Of a stretch of 64,000 nucleotides of DNA, positions 1-8,832 are shown in pieces. The position numbers and the translations under genes are program-made. Under the pieces are notes generated by a model that saw only the letters and a program-made list of their open reading frames with translations, made no database searches and was not told where the DNA came from. How positions within the stretch are numbered: the stretch's first letter is position 1; the number at the start of each line of letters is the position of its first letter. Source of the DNA: Algibacter pacificus (lineage in GTDB: Bacteria; Bacteroidota; Bacteroidia; Flavobacteriales; Flavobacteriaceae); the NCBI RefSeq assembly GCF_008033385.1, contig NZ_VOGY01000006.1, forward strand, positions 243,291 to 307,290, read 5' to 3'.

Positions 1-1
1 A

Positions 2-1582
2 GATCAAATATTTTTTAATAACTCACCATCTATAAATACCTCAGAGTCTTTCTTTAAAGAAGAAAATGCAGAGTTTTTATTAAGTTATAACAAAGAAGTA
101 AATGAAGATTTTACCTTTGGTATTAGTGCTGGTGGCAACCAAATGCGAAGAGGTATAGAATCGTTAAATGCTTTGTCGGGTAAATTGGATTCCGAAAGTA
201 CACTTTTCTTAAATGCAGGTACTAATATACAGGCTAATGAGCAATTTACAGATGAAGAAATTCACTCGCTTTATGGCTTTGCCGATGCGTCTTACAAAAA
301 CTATTTGTTTCTTAATGCTACCATTAGAAATGATTGGTCTTCTACGTTACCAGTAACAAATAATTCCTTTTTATATTCATCTGTTGGATTAAGTGCATTA
401 ATTTCAGAAATGGTTGATATGCCAGATTGGATAGACTATTTAAAGGTAAGAGGTACTTGGGCCGAAGTAGGTAAAGCTTCTACACCTCAAACTACAAACC
501 CTACATTTAATGTCTTTTTAAGTAATTTTAACTTATCGCAATCAAACACACCAAACGAAGGGGTAGATCCTAATCTAGATCCAGAAATTTCCACTACTAC
601 AGAATTTGGATTAGAGTTTAGATTGTTTGAAAACCGTTTAAGCTTTGATGTTGCGTTGTATGATGAGCGTACTAGAAATCAAATTGCATCAGTACCTGTA
701 AACTCAACAAGTCTATTGTCTAGTTTGCTTACCAATGTAGGAGAGATTTCTAATAAAGGTATAGAGTTGTATGCAAAAGTAGTACCTGTTAAAACAGAAG
801 ATTTTAATTTAGGAGTAACTTTAAATTTTGCGACCAATAAAGGAGTTATTGAAGACCTGCCAAATGAGACAGAGTTTTTTCCATATTTTACAAGTAATAC
901 CATTATAGAAGAAGTTCGTGGTTACGTAGGTGAAAAGTATGGTGATATTTATGGATTCAAATACCAAAGAGATGATGCTGGAAATGTAATAGTAGGTCAA
1001 GATGGCTTGCCTGTAACAACTTCTCAAAAGGAGAAAATTGGAAATATTCAAGCCGATTTCACAGGATCTATAGGTTTTAATGCGACCTACAAAGAACTGT
1101 CTTTAAATGCATTATTTGTAATGCAACAAGGTGGAGATATATACTCGTTAACAGAGGCTTCTGCAACAAGTACTGGTAATACTCCAAAAACAGTATCTCT
1201 TGGTAGAGATCCTTTTTTCACACCTAATGGTATTTTAGCAGATGGTAGTACAAACACCACAATAGTATCAGCTCAATCTTACTGGGGTACAGTGTCTAAT
1301 ATATCTGAAGAGTTTCTTTACGATGCTTCTTTTATGAAATTGGGAGAAATCTCTCTTGGATATTCCCTGCCAAAATCAATATTAAATTCTTTAGGTAAAG
1401 GTTATTTAAGTAATATTAGAGTTTCTTTAATTGGAAGAAATTTATTCTATCTTTATAGAAATACTCCAGGTACAGTACCTGATGCAGCTGTTTTTAATTC
1501 TTCGGTAGGAGGTCAAGCTTTTGATTTTTCACCTGTGCCCATAGAGAGAACATATGGGGTTTCACTAAATGTTAAATTTTAA
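2..1582 (+). CDS. SusC/RagA-family TonB-linked outer membrane transporter, 3' part
   Basis: This is the C-terminal part of a SusC-type TonB-dependent transporter, the outer-membrane channel that imports oligosaccharides together with its SusD lid. The reading frame is open from base 2, so the start, signal peptide, plug and first strands lie left of the window. About 526 residues are visible. They show the alternating aromatic and polar strands of a beta-barrel, phrases typical of the family (KVRGTWAEVGKAS, LEISTTTEFGLEFRL-like strands, NIRVSLIGRNLFYLY) and a terminal strand ending in F. The stop is 10 bases before the start of a SusD gene, which confirms the pairing. The position next to mannosidase genes suggests an alpha-mannoside substrate, but that is inference. 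Confidence 0.93.
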   Translation, partial: DQIFFNNSPSINTSESFFKEENAEFLLSYNKEVNEDFTFGISAGGNQMRRGIESLNALSGKLDSESTLFLNAGTNIQANEQFTDEEIHSLYGFADASYKNYLFLNATIRNDWSSTLPVTNNSFLYSSVGLSALISEMVDMPDWIDYLKVRGTWAEVGKASTPQTTNPTFNVFLSNFNLSQSNTPNEGVDPNLDPEISTTTEFGLEFRLFENRLSFDVALYDERTRNQIASVPVNSTSLLSSLLTNVGEISNKGIELYAKVVPVKTEDFNLGVTLNFATNKGVIEDLPNETEFFPYFTSNTIIEEVRGYVGEKYGDIYGFKYQRDDAGNVIVGQDGLPVTTSQKEKIGNIQADFTGSIGFNATYKELSLNALFVMQQGGDIYSLTEASATSTGNTPKTVSLGRDPFFTPNGILADGSTNTTIVSAQSYWGTVSNISEEFLYDASFMKLGEISLGYSLPKSILNSLGKGYLSNIRVSLIGRNLFYLYRNTPGTVPDAAVFNSSVGGQAFDFSPVPIERTYGVSLNVKF

Positions 1583-1592
1583 AAAAAGAATT

Positions 1593-3122
1593 ATGAAAAA
1601 ACTATTAATAGTACTAACAGCCGGCTTTTTTATTACCACTAGTTGTACAGAAAATTTTGAAGAAATTAACACAAACCCTAATGCGGTTACGGCTCCTCAA
1701 CCAGGGCAGTTATTTAATAGAATTGTAACTACGCCTGTTTTTGATTATCAACGTAATGTGAATTTATTTGCAGATTTTTATTCACAATATTGGGCAAATA
1801 CCGTAAATAGTTTTGAGTCTGGACGTTACGAATATGTTGATGGATGGGCTGCTACCGGGTGGAATGCATTTTATGTAGACGGATTGGCTAATACCAAAAC
1901 CCTTAAAAGGTTATATGGCGAAGATCCGTTTTACAGCAACCTTACACAAGTTTTAGAAATATTTGAATGTTCAGAATGGTCACGTATGATGGCTTATTAT
2001 GGTGATTTACCTTATTTTGGAGTTGATTTTGCGTCAAAAGTACCATACAATTCTGAAAAAGAAATTTATTATGATTTATTTGAAAGATTAACTAAAGCTG
2101 TAAATGCATTAGATTCTAGTGCTACAGACCAGTTTGTAATGCCTAGTGAACAAGATTTAATTTATGCATGGGATTTAGAAAAGTGGAAACGCTTTGGTAA
2201 CTCAATGCGATTGAGGTTAGCCATAAGAATATCTAATGTAGACCCAAACAAAGCACAAACAGAAGCTGTGGCTGCAATTAATGCAGGCGTCATGCAAAGT
2301 AATAATGATGTGGCTCATGTACCTGCTTGGGTAAATGGTTTTTATGATTATTTACGAAACATGGCACTATTATGGGATAATATTAGAGCTTCAAAAACAT
2401 TTATCGATCTGATGTATTCTCAAACCTCCATCGAAGACCCTAGAGCGAAGATTTGGTTTAATTACAAAGCAAGCTCTCCCTTATTTGGTAGTGCGCGTTT
2501 AGAAGGTGTTGCCAATGGGTATAATATTTTACCCGCAGATGCTAACGATTTTGCAACAATGAATGAGAACACCACATACATAGGATTTTCTGGGGATGGT
2601 GCCGATATTGATCACTACCAACCTATAATGCTTTATCCTGAGGTTTTATTTTTGCAAGCAGAAGCGGCATTACGCGGTTGGACAAGTGAAGACCCTACAG
2701 CACTTATGCAAGAAGGTGTTAGGGCTTCTATGGAATTTGTTGGTGTAGATTCAGCAGATGCAACGACATACATTGATGAGCTTGCTCCTCTATCAGGATC
2801 TAAAGAAGAACAGTTAAAACAGCTAATGACACAAAAATATATTTCAAATTTTCCAAACGGACGAGAAGCTTGGGTAGATTTTAGGCGTACAGATTACCCA
2901 GATCTTACTTTACCAATTGATGGTGTAAGTAGTGCTTCAACGGTAAGTTCTGGTACATATGTTAAAAGAATTAGATACCCTGATAATGCCTTTAATTCAG
3001 AACAGGATATGTTACCTGCAGATCAAAATACAATAGAGACAAACCGTATGGATAAGAGGTTGTGGTGGGATACTGCTGATACTAAAACTAAGTCTAATGG
3101 GTTGATGAATAGTAATTTCTAA
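1593..3122 (+). CDS. SusD/RagB-family nutrient-binding outer membrane lipoprotein
   Basis: This is the surface lipoprotein that lids the SusC channel and binds glycan. It begins with a lipoprotein signal (MKKLLIVLTAGFFITTSC, lipid-bearing Cys18), followed by NTNPNAVTAPQPGQL, typical of the SusD-like group 2 family. The conserved C-terminal part has an ALMQEGVRASMEF segment, then EEQLKQLMTQKYISNF and NGREAWVDFRRT. The length of about 509 residues is normal. An in-frame ATG at 1569 overlaps the SusC end, but it would put extra residues before the signal peptide, so 1593 is preferred. It lies 10 bases after SusC and 10 bases before the LamG lipoprotein, so the three are one transcription unit. 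Confidence 0.93.
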   Translation: MKKLLIVLTAGFFITTSCTENFEEINTNPNAVTAPQPGQLFNRIVTTPVFDYQRNVNLFADFYSQYWANTVNSFESGRYEYVDGWAATGWNAFYVDGLANTKTLKRLYGEDPFYSNLTQVLEIFECSEWSRMMAYYGDLPYFGVDFASKVPYNSEKEIYYDLFERLTKAVNALDSSATDQFVMPSEQDLIYAWDLEKWKRFGNSMRLRLAIRISNVDPNKAQTEAVAAINAGVMQSNNDVAHVPAWVNGFYDYLRNMALLWDNIRASKTFIDLMYSQTSIEDPRAKIWFNYKASSPLFGSARLEGVANGYNILPADANDFATMNENTTYIGFSGDGADIDHYQPIMLYPEVLFLQAEAALRGWTSEDPTALMQEGVRASMEFVGVDSADATTYIDELAPLSGSKEEQLKQLMTQKYISNFPNGREAWVDFRRTDYPDLTLPIDGVSSASTVSSGTYVKRIRYPDNAFNSEQDMLPADQNTIETNRMDKRLWWDTADTKTKSNGLMNSNF

Positions 3123-3132
3123 AAAAAATATA

Positions 3133-4980
3133 ATGAAAATGTTTAAGAATATAAAAAAGGTAGCGCTAGTACTTCCCTTGATACTAGTATTGTTTACTGT
3201 ATCCTGTGATAACGACGATGACGCCACAGGGCAGAATTTTGATATAGCACAATTGGAAGCAAAGATTTCTGAAGCTGAAAATTTAATAGCGGTATCAGTT
3301 GAAGGTACTAGTGCTGGAGATTTTCAGCCAGGATCTAAACAAAGTTTACAAGATGTTGTAAACTGGATTTATAAACGTATTGAAAGCTCTAAATCTCAAG
3401 CAGATATTGATGATGCAGTAGCTAAAATTAATGCAGCCATAGATAAATTTACCATGAGTACCGTTTCGGTTGCTTTTCCTTGGGTAAAACAATCACCAGG
3501 AGCAGGAATACAAATATCAGATAATATTAAACCAGTATTATTGGGAGCTTCAACAATAGAATTGCAAGTATATGTAGTAGATTTAAATCAAGCTGGATAT
3601 TCTAATAATCTTTTTTCAATAGAATCTAACCCAGCAAATGGAATTACTGTTCGTTATTTTGGAAATGGGGTTATTGAAATTGTAACTGGTACAGGTACAG
3701 GTTGGCCAGTAACATCAGCTCCAGAAGGAACACTAAAAGGAGGCGAATGGGTTAATGTTGCCTATACAAATTCTGGTACCACACAGTCACTTTATATTAA
3801 TGGAAATTTAGTGGCTACTCATGATGCTGTAATCGGAGCACCAGAAGCTTCTTTTACATTGGGTAATGGGCCAACGTGGACAGATAGGGTTTGTAATGCC
3901 GTTTTTAAAGAGTTTAAAGTTTGGGATTCTGTTTTAGATGCAAGTACCATACAAGCAAATATGGATGCTACATTTGATGGTACTGAGTCTGGTTTAGTAT
4001 CTTACTTCCCTTTTGGTTCTAATCTCGGGAATAGTTTTGAAGATATAACAGGTAATTTTAGTGCTACAATTAATGGCGATGTTGAGTGGGTGCCAGAACC
4101 ACCAGTTATAATTTTAGATTATACAGATATTGACGCCTCTATACAAGAAATGGCCAATTTTAAAGAAACCATAGTAGAAGGAGATCTGGATGGTGATTAT
4201 CCAATAGGTACTCTAAATTATATCGATACATTATTAGCCAATGCTAATGACGTTAGAGCAAATGAAGGAAGACAAACCGCTTTAGACGATACTGCTAGTG
4301 CATTAAAAGAATCCATTAAGCTTATAAATGCAAATTTAGTAGGTCCTGCTCAAGGGATTTATGTTGATAGAGATAATCCTGATGCTGTTGGTTTTAGAAT
4401 TACGCCAAACTACACACCTCAAGGCGATTATACTGTTGAATTTGATTTAAAACTAAAAACCTTACAAATGGGAGGTTCAGGAGAGATTTTTGGTAATGGA
4501 AGTTTAGGCTTAAGAGTTTTTGGTTATACAGAGCCAACTGAAGAAGAGGTATTTGCTTCCGGAGGTTTATGGAATTTTACTCTTATTGGAGGTTATGTTG
4601 GTCCAGAAGCACCAGCGTTATCTGTTAAATCACAAATCTGGCAGCATGTAGCCGTAGTTCATGACAATACAGCAATGACAACCACTATATATGTAGATGG
4701 TGAAATGGTTGGCCAATCAACAGAAATTGGTGTGCCAGATGTTTCTGGATGGGGAGAAATTTGGTTAGGAAATTCTTGGGGCGCTAAAATGAATGGTTCT
4801 ATTAAAGACTTTAGAATTTGGGACGAAGCGCGTTCTGTAGGGCAATTGGATGCCGATATAGATGGTACCGAAGGTAATCTTCAAATTTATTTTCCTCTAA
4901 ACATAGTAAAAGGTGTTGAGTTTAGTGATGAAACTGGTAACTATAAAGGAGAAATGCAAGGTATTGTTTGGAATAATTAG
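3133..4980 (+). CDS. LamG/concanavalin-type surface lipoprotein, putative glycan-binding protein
   Basis: This is a secreted lipoprotein (signal MKMFKNIKKVALVLPLILVLFTVSC) with two similar beta-sandwich modules of the LamG/concanavalin A type, at about residues 105-315 and 410-610. Both modules carry the hallmark of a short strand, then WVNVAYT or WQHVAVVHD, then LYINGNLVATHD or IYVDGEMVGQST, then FKEFKVWDSV or IKDFRIWDEA. Helical linkers precede each module (about residues 38-100 and 345-400). It is the third gene of the SusC/SusD unit, the usual place for a surface glycan-binding protein. No catalytic motif was seen. The substrate is unknown and is inferred to be the same glycan the SusCD pair imports. 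Confidence 0.8.
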   Translation: MKMFKNIKKVALVLPLILVLFTVSCDNDDDATGQNFDIAQLEAKISEAENLIAVSVEGTSAGDFQPGSKQSLQDVVNWIYKRIESSKSQADIDDAVAKINAAIDKFTMSTVSVAFPWVKQSPGAGIQISDNIKPVLLGASTIELQVYVVDLNQAGYSNNLFSIESNPANGITVRYFGNGVIEIVTGTGTGWPVTSAPEGTLKGGEWVNVAYTNSGTTQSLYINGNLVATHDAVIGAPEASFTLGNGPTWTDRVCNAVFKEFKVWDSVLDASTIQANMDATFDGTESGLVSYFPFGSNLGNSFEDITGNFSATINGDVEWVPEPPVIILDYTDIDASIQEMANFKETIVEGDLDGDYPIGTLNYIDTLLANANDVRANEGRQTALDDTASALKESIKLINANLVGPAQGIYVDRDNPDAVGFRITPNYTPQGDYTVEFDLKLKTLQMGGSGEIFGNGSLGLRVFGYTEPTEEEVFASGGLWNFTLIGGYVGPEAPALSVKSQIWQHVAVVHDNTAMTTTIYVDGEMVGQSTEIGVPDVSGWGEIWLGNSWGAKMNGSIKDFRIWDEARSVGQLDADIDGTEGNLQIYFPLNIVKGVEFSDETGNYKGEMQGIVWNN

Positions 4981-5012
4981 TATATTTTTAAGAAATATCT
5001 TAGATTGATTTT

Positions 5013-5049
5013 AAGTGGTAGGTATATTAATTATATCTACCACTTTTTT
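5013..5049 (+). terminator. Rho-independent terminator of the SusCD-LamG unit
   Basis: AAGTGGTAG (5013-5021) pairs with CTACCACTT (5037-5045). The A/T-rich positions inside extend the stem, and a run of T follows. It starts about 33 bases after the LamG gene stop and closes the rightward unit before the convergent leftward glycosidase block. Confidence 0.85.
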
Positions 5050-5694
5050 ATGTGAAAAAACTAATAAACAACACGTTTATTCAAACTATTTATAAGGTAA
5101 AATAAAGGAACTATATTTATGTTTTACAGGAGTAAAAATGCTATTAATAGTGCATAGGAAGAAGAAAATCGGGCTTTAATATAGCTCAATATATTGAACC
5201 TTTAGTTTTAGGTTTTTATATAATTAAAATTCGATTTTTTACGTATTGATTGAAGGATTGGTGTTTAAGAATGATAACGATCGAAAACTGAAACTCTATC
5301 TTCTTGGTCTTTTATGGTTTTCTCTGAAGAACCATTTAGTTGATTCTTATTAATTACAAAAACTCCTTTTAGCTCTCTAAATAAGCGGACATTTTAGCCT
5401 TTAAAAACGATTCTATGACTCGTTTGAACATCATTTTTATTTACTTTCTAAGTATTCTTTGTTCTTAATTTTGCCTACTAAGATTTTCAATAGTTTAATA
5501 ATAGGCAAAAAAGTAAAAATATTTTTTTGCCTATTATTTTTAAAATCATTGATTTAAGTTTGAGTGAAGCCACAAAATATTATGCAGTCTATTAAAGGGA
5601 AATATATAAATTATACCGTCCAACCAGCGTTGTTTCTTTTTTATAGGTATTAAGTACTAAATTAATTTTAACATAACAATTATTAGTATAGTTC
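5050..5694. other. Non-coding stretch between convergent units
   Basis: About 645 bases without a convincing gene. A 37-codon open stretch on the minus strand (about 5275-5390, reading RELKGVFVINKNQLNGSSEK...) could be a gene relic, but I cannot name it. The only clear structure is the hairpin at 5497-5538. Confidence 0.5.
5497..5538. repeat. Long A/T-flanked inverted repeat, possible bidirectional terminator
   Basis: AATAATAGGCAAAAAA (5497-5512) is followed after about 9 bases by its complement (5522-5538). A third copy of the core, TTTTGCCTA, lies just upstream at 5469-5477. The stem is flanked by T or A runs on both strands, so it could end leftward transcripts of the glycosidase block as well as rightward read-through. 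Confidence 0.5.
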
Positions 5695-6984
5695 TTAATT
5701 ATTAGCATAGTTTTCAAACATCTCTATGGCTTTGTATAGCACACCAGCCGAACCGCGAAAGGTTCCAGATCCTTCTGGCTCGTTATTAACCGTGTACCAT
5801 TCGTAAAAGCCATTATTGTCTTTTACTCTTTTTACCATAGGTTGTATGTGTTGGTATGCTTCTTTAATAAAACCGTTCTTTATTAATTGTTGAATCATAC
5901 GACCACCAAACCAAGTCCAGTCGCCGCCATTTTGATAACCATAAGGGTACATGCCTTTATTTTCAAAAGAACCTTCAGGGTAGGGTGGGTACAATGTTAA
6001 ACCAATAGAGCCTGCTCCCGATGCTTTTACGTTAGCAATCATTTTTTCTAAAGATACTTTTATTTGCTCTTTAGAAAGTAAACCTGCTTCAATAGCAATT
6101 GCGGTGCCTCCGTGGTAATAAATTTCATTTTCATTGAAATCACTTGGGTATGGCGAACCATCAAGATACACGTGAGGAATAAATTTTTGATTTTTTTCAT
6201 CCCATAAATGTTTCATAACATTTTTTGCCATGTCATCTCTAATAGGTTGCCATTTTGCTTTTAATGATGGCACCATTTCCATTAAATTTTCTAGCGCAAT
6301 TAACATCATGCCGTTATCATAAATATCTAAAGTATATTTGGTGTCTTCTGTTATATACACTCCCCAAGGATGCGTGTGTTGTACATCGCCCCAATCGGCA
6401 GTAGTTGCACCCCAAATAAGATTGTATTTGTCACTCCATCTTTTATTTATTAAAAATTTCATGGACCATTCTAAACGTTCTGCAACCGTTTTATCTCCTA
6501 TCTTTTCATTAAGAAAAGCAGTATCATTTGTTTTTTTTACATATTTATAAACAGCTTGCACTAATGATGATTCATGGTCTGTTTCAACATCGTTTTTTTG
6601 TCCAGCGTAGTTTGGTTCTAATTCACTAAAAATATACGTGTAACCGTCTGCTGTTTGTACGGCTTTTTCTTTAGGGATAAAACCATCTACTATATTACCA
6701 TCATTTCTTTGCAACCGCATAAAAACACGAAGATTTTCTTTTAGCGCTTCTTTAGGAAATACCTCGGCAGAAAGTTCTATAAATGTATTATAATCGCGTA
6801 TCCATACCTCTCCATAACCATCACCAGCATTAAAACCAGTTTTCACAACTTCGAGTGCTTTGGCTTTTGTGAATTTAAAATCGTCGTTCAATTGTATTTG
6901 CTGTTTTAATTCCGATTGTTCTTTTTTTGAGTTTACACAGCTACAAAGCATTAGAACGATGCTACATATTTTTAAGAATTTCAT
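5695..6984 (-). CDS. Lipoprotein glycosidase of (alpha/alpha)6-barrel type
   Basis: A 429-residue lipoprotein (signal MKFLKICSIVLMLCSC, Cys16) with the look of a six-hairpin glycosidase. Alternating helices carry aromatic and acidic motifs: GYGEVWIRDYNTFIE (about residues 56-70), NDVETDHESSLVQAV, WGATTADWGDVQ, YDNGMMLIALE, GGDWTWFGGRMIQQL and NGFYEWY near the end. These resemble the GH63, GH37 and glycogen-debranching barrels. I cannot assign one GH family. The Asp of WIRDY and the Glu of GFYEWY are shared with the next gene and are candidate catalytic residues. It is the last gene of the leftward block and probably trims oligosaccharides at the cell surface or in the periplasm. Confidence 0.72.
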   Translation of the reverse strand: MKFLKICSIVLMLCSCVNSKKEQSELKQQIQLNDDFKFTKAKALEVVKTGFNAGDGYGEVWIRDYNTFIELSAEVFPKEALKENLRVFMRLQRNDGNIVDGFIPKEKAVQTADGYTYIFSELEPNYAGQKNDVETDHESSLVQAVYKYVKKTNDTAFLNEKIGDKTVAERLEWSMKFLINKRWSDKYNLIWGATTADWGDVQHTHPWGVYITEDTKYTLDIYDNGMMLIALENLMEMVPSLKAKWQPIRDDMAKNVMKHLWDEKNQKFIPHVYLDGSPYPSDFNENEIYYHGGTAIAIEAGLLSKEQIKVSLEKMIANVKASGAGSIGLTLYPPYPEGSFENKGMYPYGYQNGGDWTWFGGRMIQQLIKNGFIKEAYQHIQPMVKRVKDNNGFYEWYTVNNEPEGSGTFRGSAGVLYKAIEMFENYANN

Positions 6985-7045
6985 ATTTAATTATTTTATT
7001 TTAAAGTTTATTTTATAATGCAACATAAATGGTCGAAATTGTAAT

Positions 7046-7402
7046 CTACAGAAGCTCGAATGCAGGCAAAACTTTTTGGTAAAACGTATCATCAAATAAA
7101 ACACCATCCACTTTAGCGGTGTGGGTTAGTGTATGTATTGCTTTTTTTATATCATAGTCTATGTTTTGATAATCAATGTGTTGTTTGAAGTTGTTTTCAG
7201 TTTTAAAGTCTTAATATTTCATGACCTCGCTATCCAGCATAGATTGTATAATTTTGGACTCCCTTTGAGGAGATTCTCCCGTACTACTAAAGACTACATT
7301 ATAGCCTAGTTTTTCTGCTTTCTTTTCAATACGTCTTGCTATTTGCACAAAGAAAGTATCTGAAATGTTGAGTGAAATTATACTAATGATATTTCTTTTT
7401 TC
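7046..7402 (-). pseudogene. Relic of a LacI-family transcriptional regulator
   Basis: Translation of the minus strand gives two collinear pieces of a LacI-type sugar-binding domain in one frame. The first (about 7211-7402) reads EKRNIISIISLNISDTFFVQ, then ARRIEKKAEKLGYNVVFSST and GESPQRESKIIQSMLDSEV. This is the classic beginning of the effector domain. After a TAA, the second (7046-7210) reads YDIKKAIHTLTHTAKVDGVLF. That resembles the later part of the domain, which normally lies about 100 residues downstream, so an internal deletion is likely. The DNA-binding N-terminus is also missing, with a TAG just before the first piece. It lies between two paralogous glycosidase genes. Confidence 0.75.
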
Positions 7403-7478
7403 TAAACTAAGACTTATTTCTCAAGTAAGTAATTTAGTTTAACTGGTTAAAAGAATTTATGAATAATTTTATTAGCCA

Positions 7479-8810
7479 TTATTTTTGAGTGATTTCTGAA
7501 GCTTCCTTCTGCATTAAATTAATGGCTTTTCCTAATGCACCCGCTGCACTAAGAAATGTATTTGAACCATGAGGTTGATGGTCAAGAACAGAATACCATT
7601 CATAAAAACCTTTATTTTTAATGACTCTATCTAGAAAAGAACTTATTTCTTGATAGGCTAAATCTAGGTGACCTGTTTTAATCATAGCTTCAATGGTACG
7701 ACCACCCCACCAAGTCCAATCGGCTGTATTTACATATATATATGGTTTTGTATCTCTGTTAGCAAAACTTTTATAGGGGTAAGGCGGGTAGTTTATAACA
7801 GCAATAGTCATGGCTCCAGATAAATCTTTTATAGCCAGCATTTTTTTATAACAAGCTTCTATTTCATCATCATTTAAAAAACCGGCTAAAATACCATATA
7901 CCGTACCGCCTAAATAATATATTTCCTCTTCATCAAATCCTGAAAATGGAGAATCTTCTAGGTATTTATGAGGTATAAATTTTTGTCGTTTTTCATCCCA
8001 TAAATGTTTTCTAACATTTGTTTTTATGGATTCCTTTTCGGCTGTCCAAAATTTATATTTTTCTTGGTCTTGCTTAATCCATTTTAAATATTCGTTTATG
8101 GCCATTACATAAATGGCATTATCATAAACGTCTACACACCAATGCGTATCCTCGGTAACAAATACGCCCCAAATAGTTTCTGGCTGTACATCTGTCCAGT
8201 CTATTGTGGTTGCTCCTTTAATAAGACCAAATTTTTTAGAATACATATTCTCTTTTAGGAAATTAAGTGCCATTGCGCAGCGTTCAAGAACTGTTTTTCC
8301 GTTTTTATTTAAATTAAGTATTTCTGTATCTCCGGTAACGTTAATATATCTTGCAATAGCCAGAATTAACGATGCTTCTTGATCTGTTTCTACGGTGTTT
8401 TTATGACCTTTATAATTTGGAGCGGTTTTGGAATATCTATATTCGTAACCACCTTCATTTTTTAATTCGGTATAGCCATCAATAATATTACCATCTTCGC
8501 CTTGAAAATCAAAAAACAATAGCAACCGTTCTTTAATTACGTCTGGCGAGTTTACTTCTAAAGCAACTTCTATGAATGTCGCAAAATCTCTTATCCAAGT
8601 TTCGGCATAGTTACTGCCAGCTTGAAACCTTCCATCTTCTGGCTTTAATGTTTTTTTAGCTTTCGCCAAAACACTATCTAAGCGGTTATCTGCTTGAATG
8701 GCTTCTGCCAATTCTAGTTTAGGGTTTCTTTCTATTTTGGTTTCATTTTTATGGTCTAAGCAAGACATTAAACAAAATAGTAATGTGATTGCTACTATTG
8801 ATTTATACAT
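7479..8810 (-). CDS. Lipoprotein glycosidase of (alpha/alpha)6-barrel type, paralogue of the 5.7 kb gene
   Basis: A 443-residue lipoprotein (signal MYKSIVAITLLFCLMSC, Cys17). It matches the 5695-6984 product along its length: NYAETWIRDFATFIE, NTVETDQEASLILAI, KGATTIDWTDVQ, VFVTEDTHWCVDVYDNA, HLWDEKRQKFIPH, EEIYYLGGT, ADWTWWGGRTIEAM and KGFYEWYSV. The two therefore arose by duplication and keep the same putative catalytic Asp and Glu. It follows the SDR gene by 22 bases in the leftward block. The family lies within the broad GH63/GH37-like six-hairpin group. Substrate specificity cannot be read from the sequence, but the setting suggests alpha-linked mannose or glucose. Confidence 0.72.
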   Translation of the reverse strand: MYKSIVAITLLFCLMSCLDHKNETKIERNPKLELAEAIQADNRLDSVLAKAKKTLKPEDGRFQAGSNYAETWIRDFATFIEVALEVNSPDVIKERLLLFFDFQGEDGNIIDGYTELKNEGGYEYRYSKTAPNYKGHKNTVETDQEASLILAIARYINVTGDTEILNLNKNGKTVLERCAMALNFLKENMYSKKFGLIKGATTIDWTDVQPETIWGVFVTEDTHWCVDVYDNAIYVMAINEYLKWIKQDQEKYKFWTAEKESIKTNVRKHLWDEKRQKFIPHKYLEDSPFSGFDEEEIYYLGGTVYGILAGFLNDDEIEACYKKMLAIKDLSGAMTIAVINYPPYPYKSFANRDTKPYIYVNTADWTWWGGRTIEAMIKTGHLDLAYQEISSFLDRVIKNKGFYEWYSVLDHQPHGSNTFLSAAGALGKAINLMQKEASEITQK

Positions 8811-8832
8811 AATATTAAAAAATTAGTGTTTT

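Noticed and set aside
1569..1592. Earlier ATG for the SusD gene
   Set aside because: It overlaps the SusC end and places residues in front of a normal lipoprotein signal; the ATG at 1593 starts exactly at the signal.
5275..5390. 37-codon minus-strand open stretch that could be a gene relic
   Set aside because: I could not match it to any family, and flanking frames are closed by stops.
5695..8810. Reading the paired lipoproteins as GH125 exo-alpha-1,6-mannosidases
   Set aside because: The WIRDY/F segment recalls the WLRDS motif of GH125, but the rest of the conserved sequence does not follow that family, so a broad six-hairpin call is safer.
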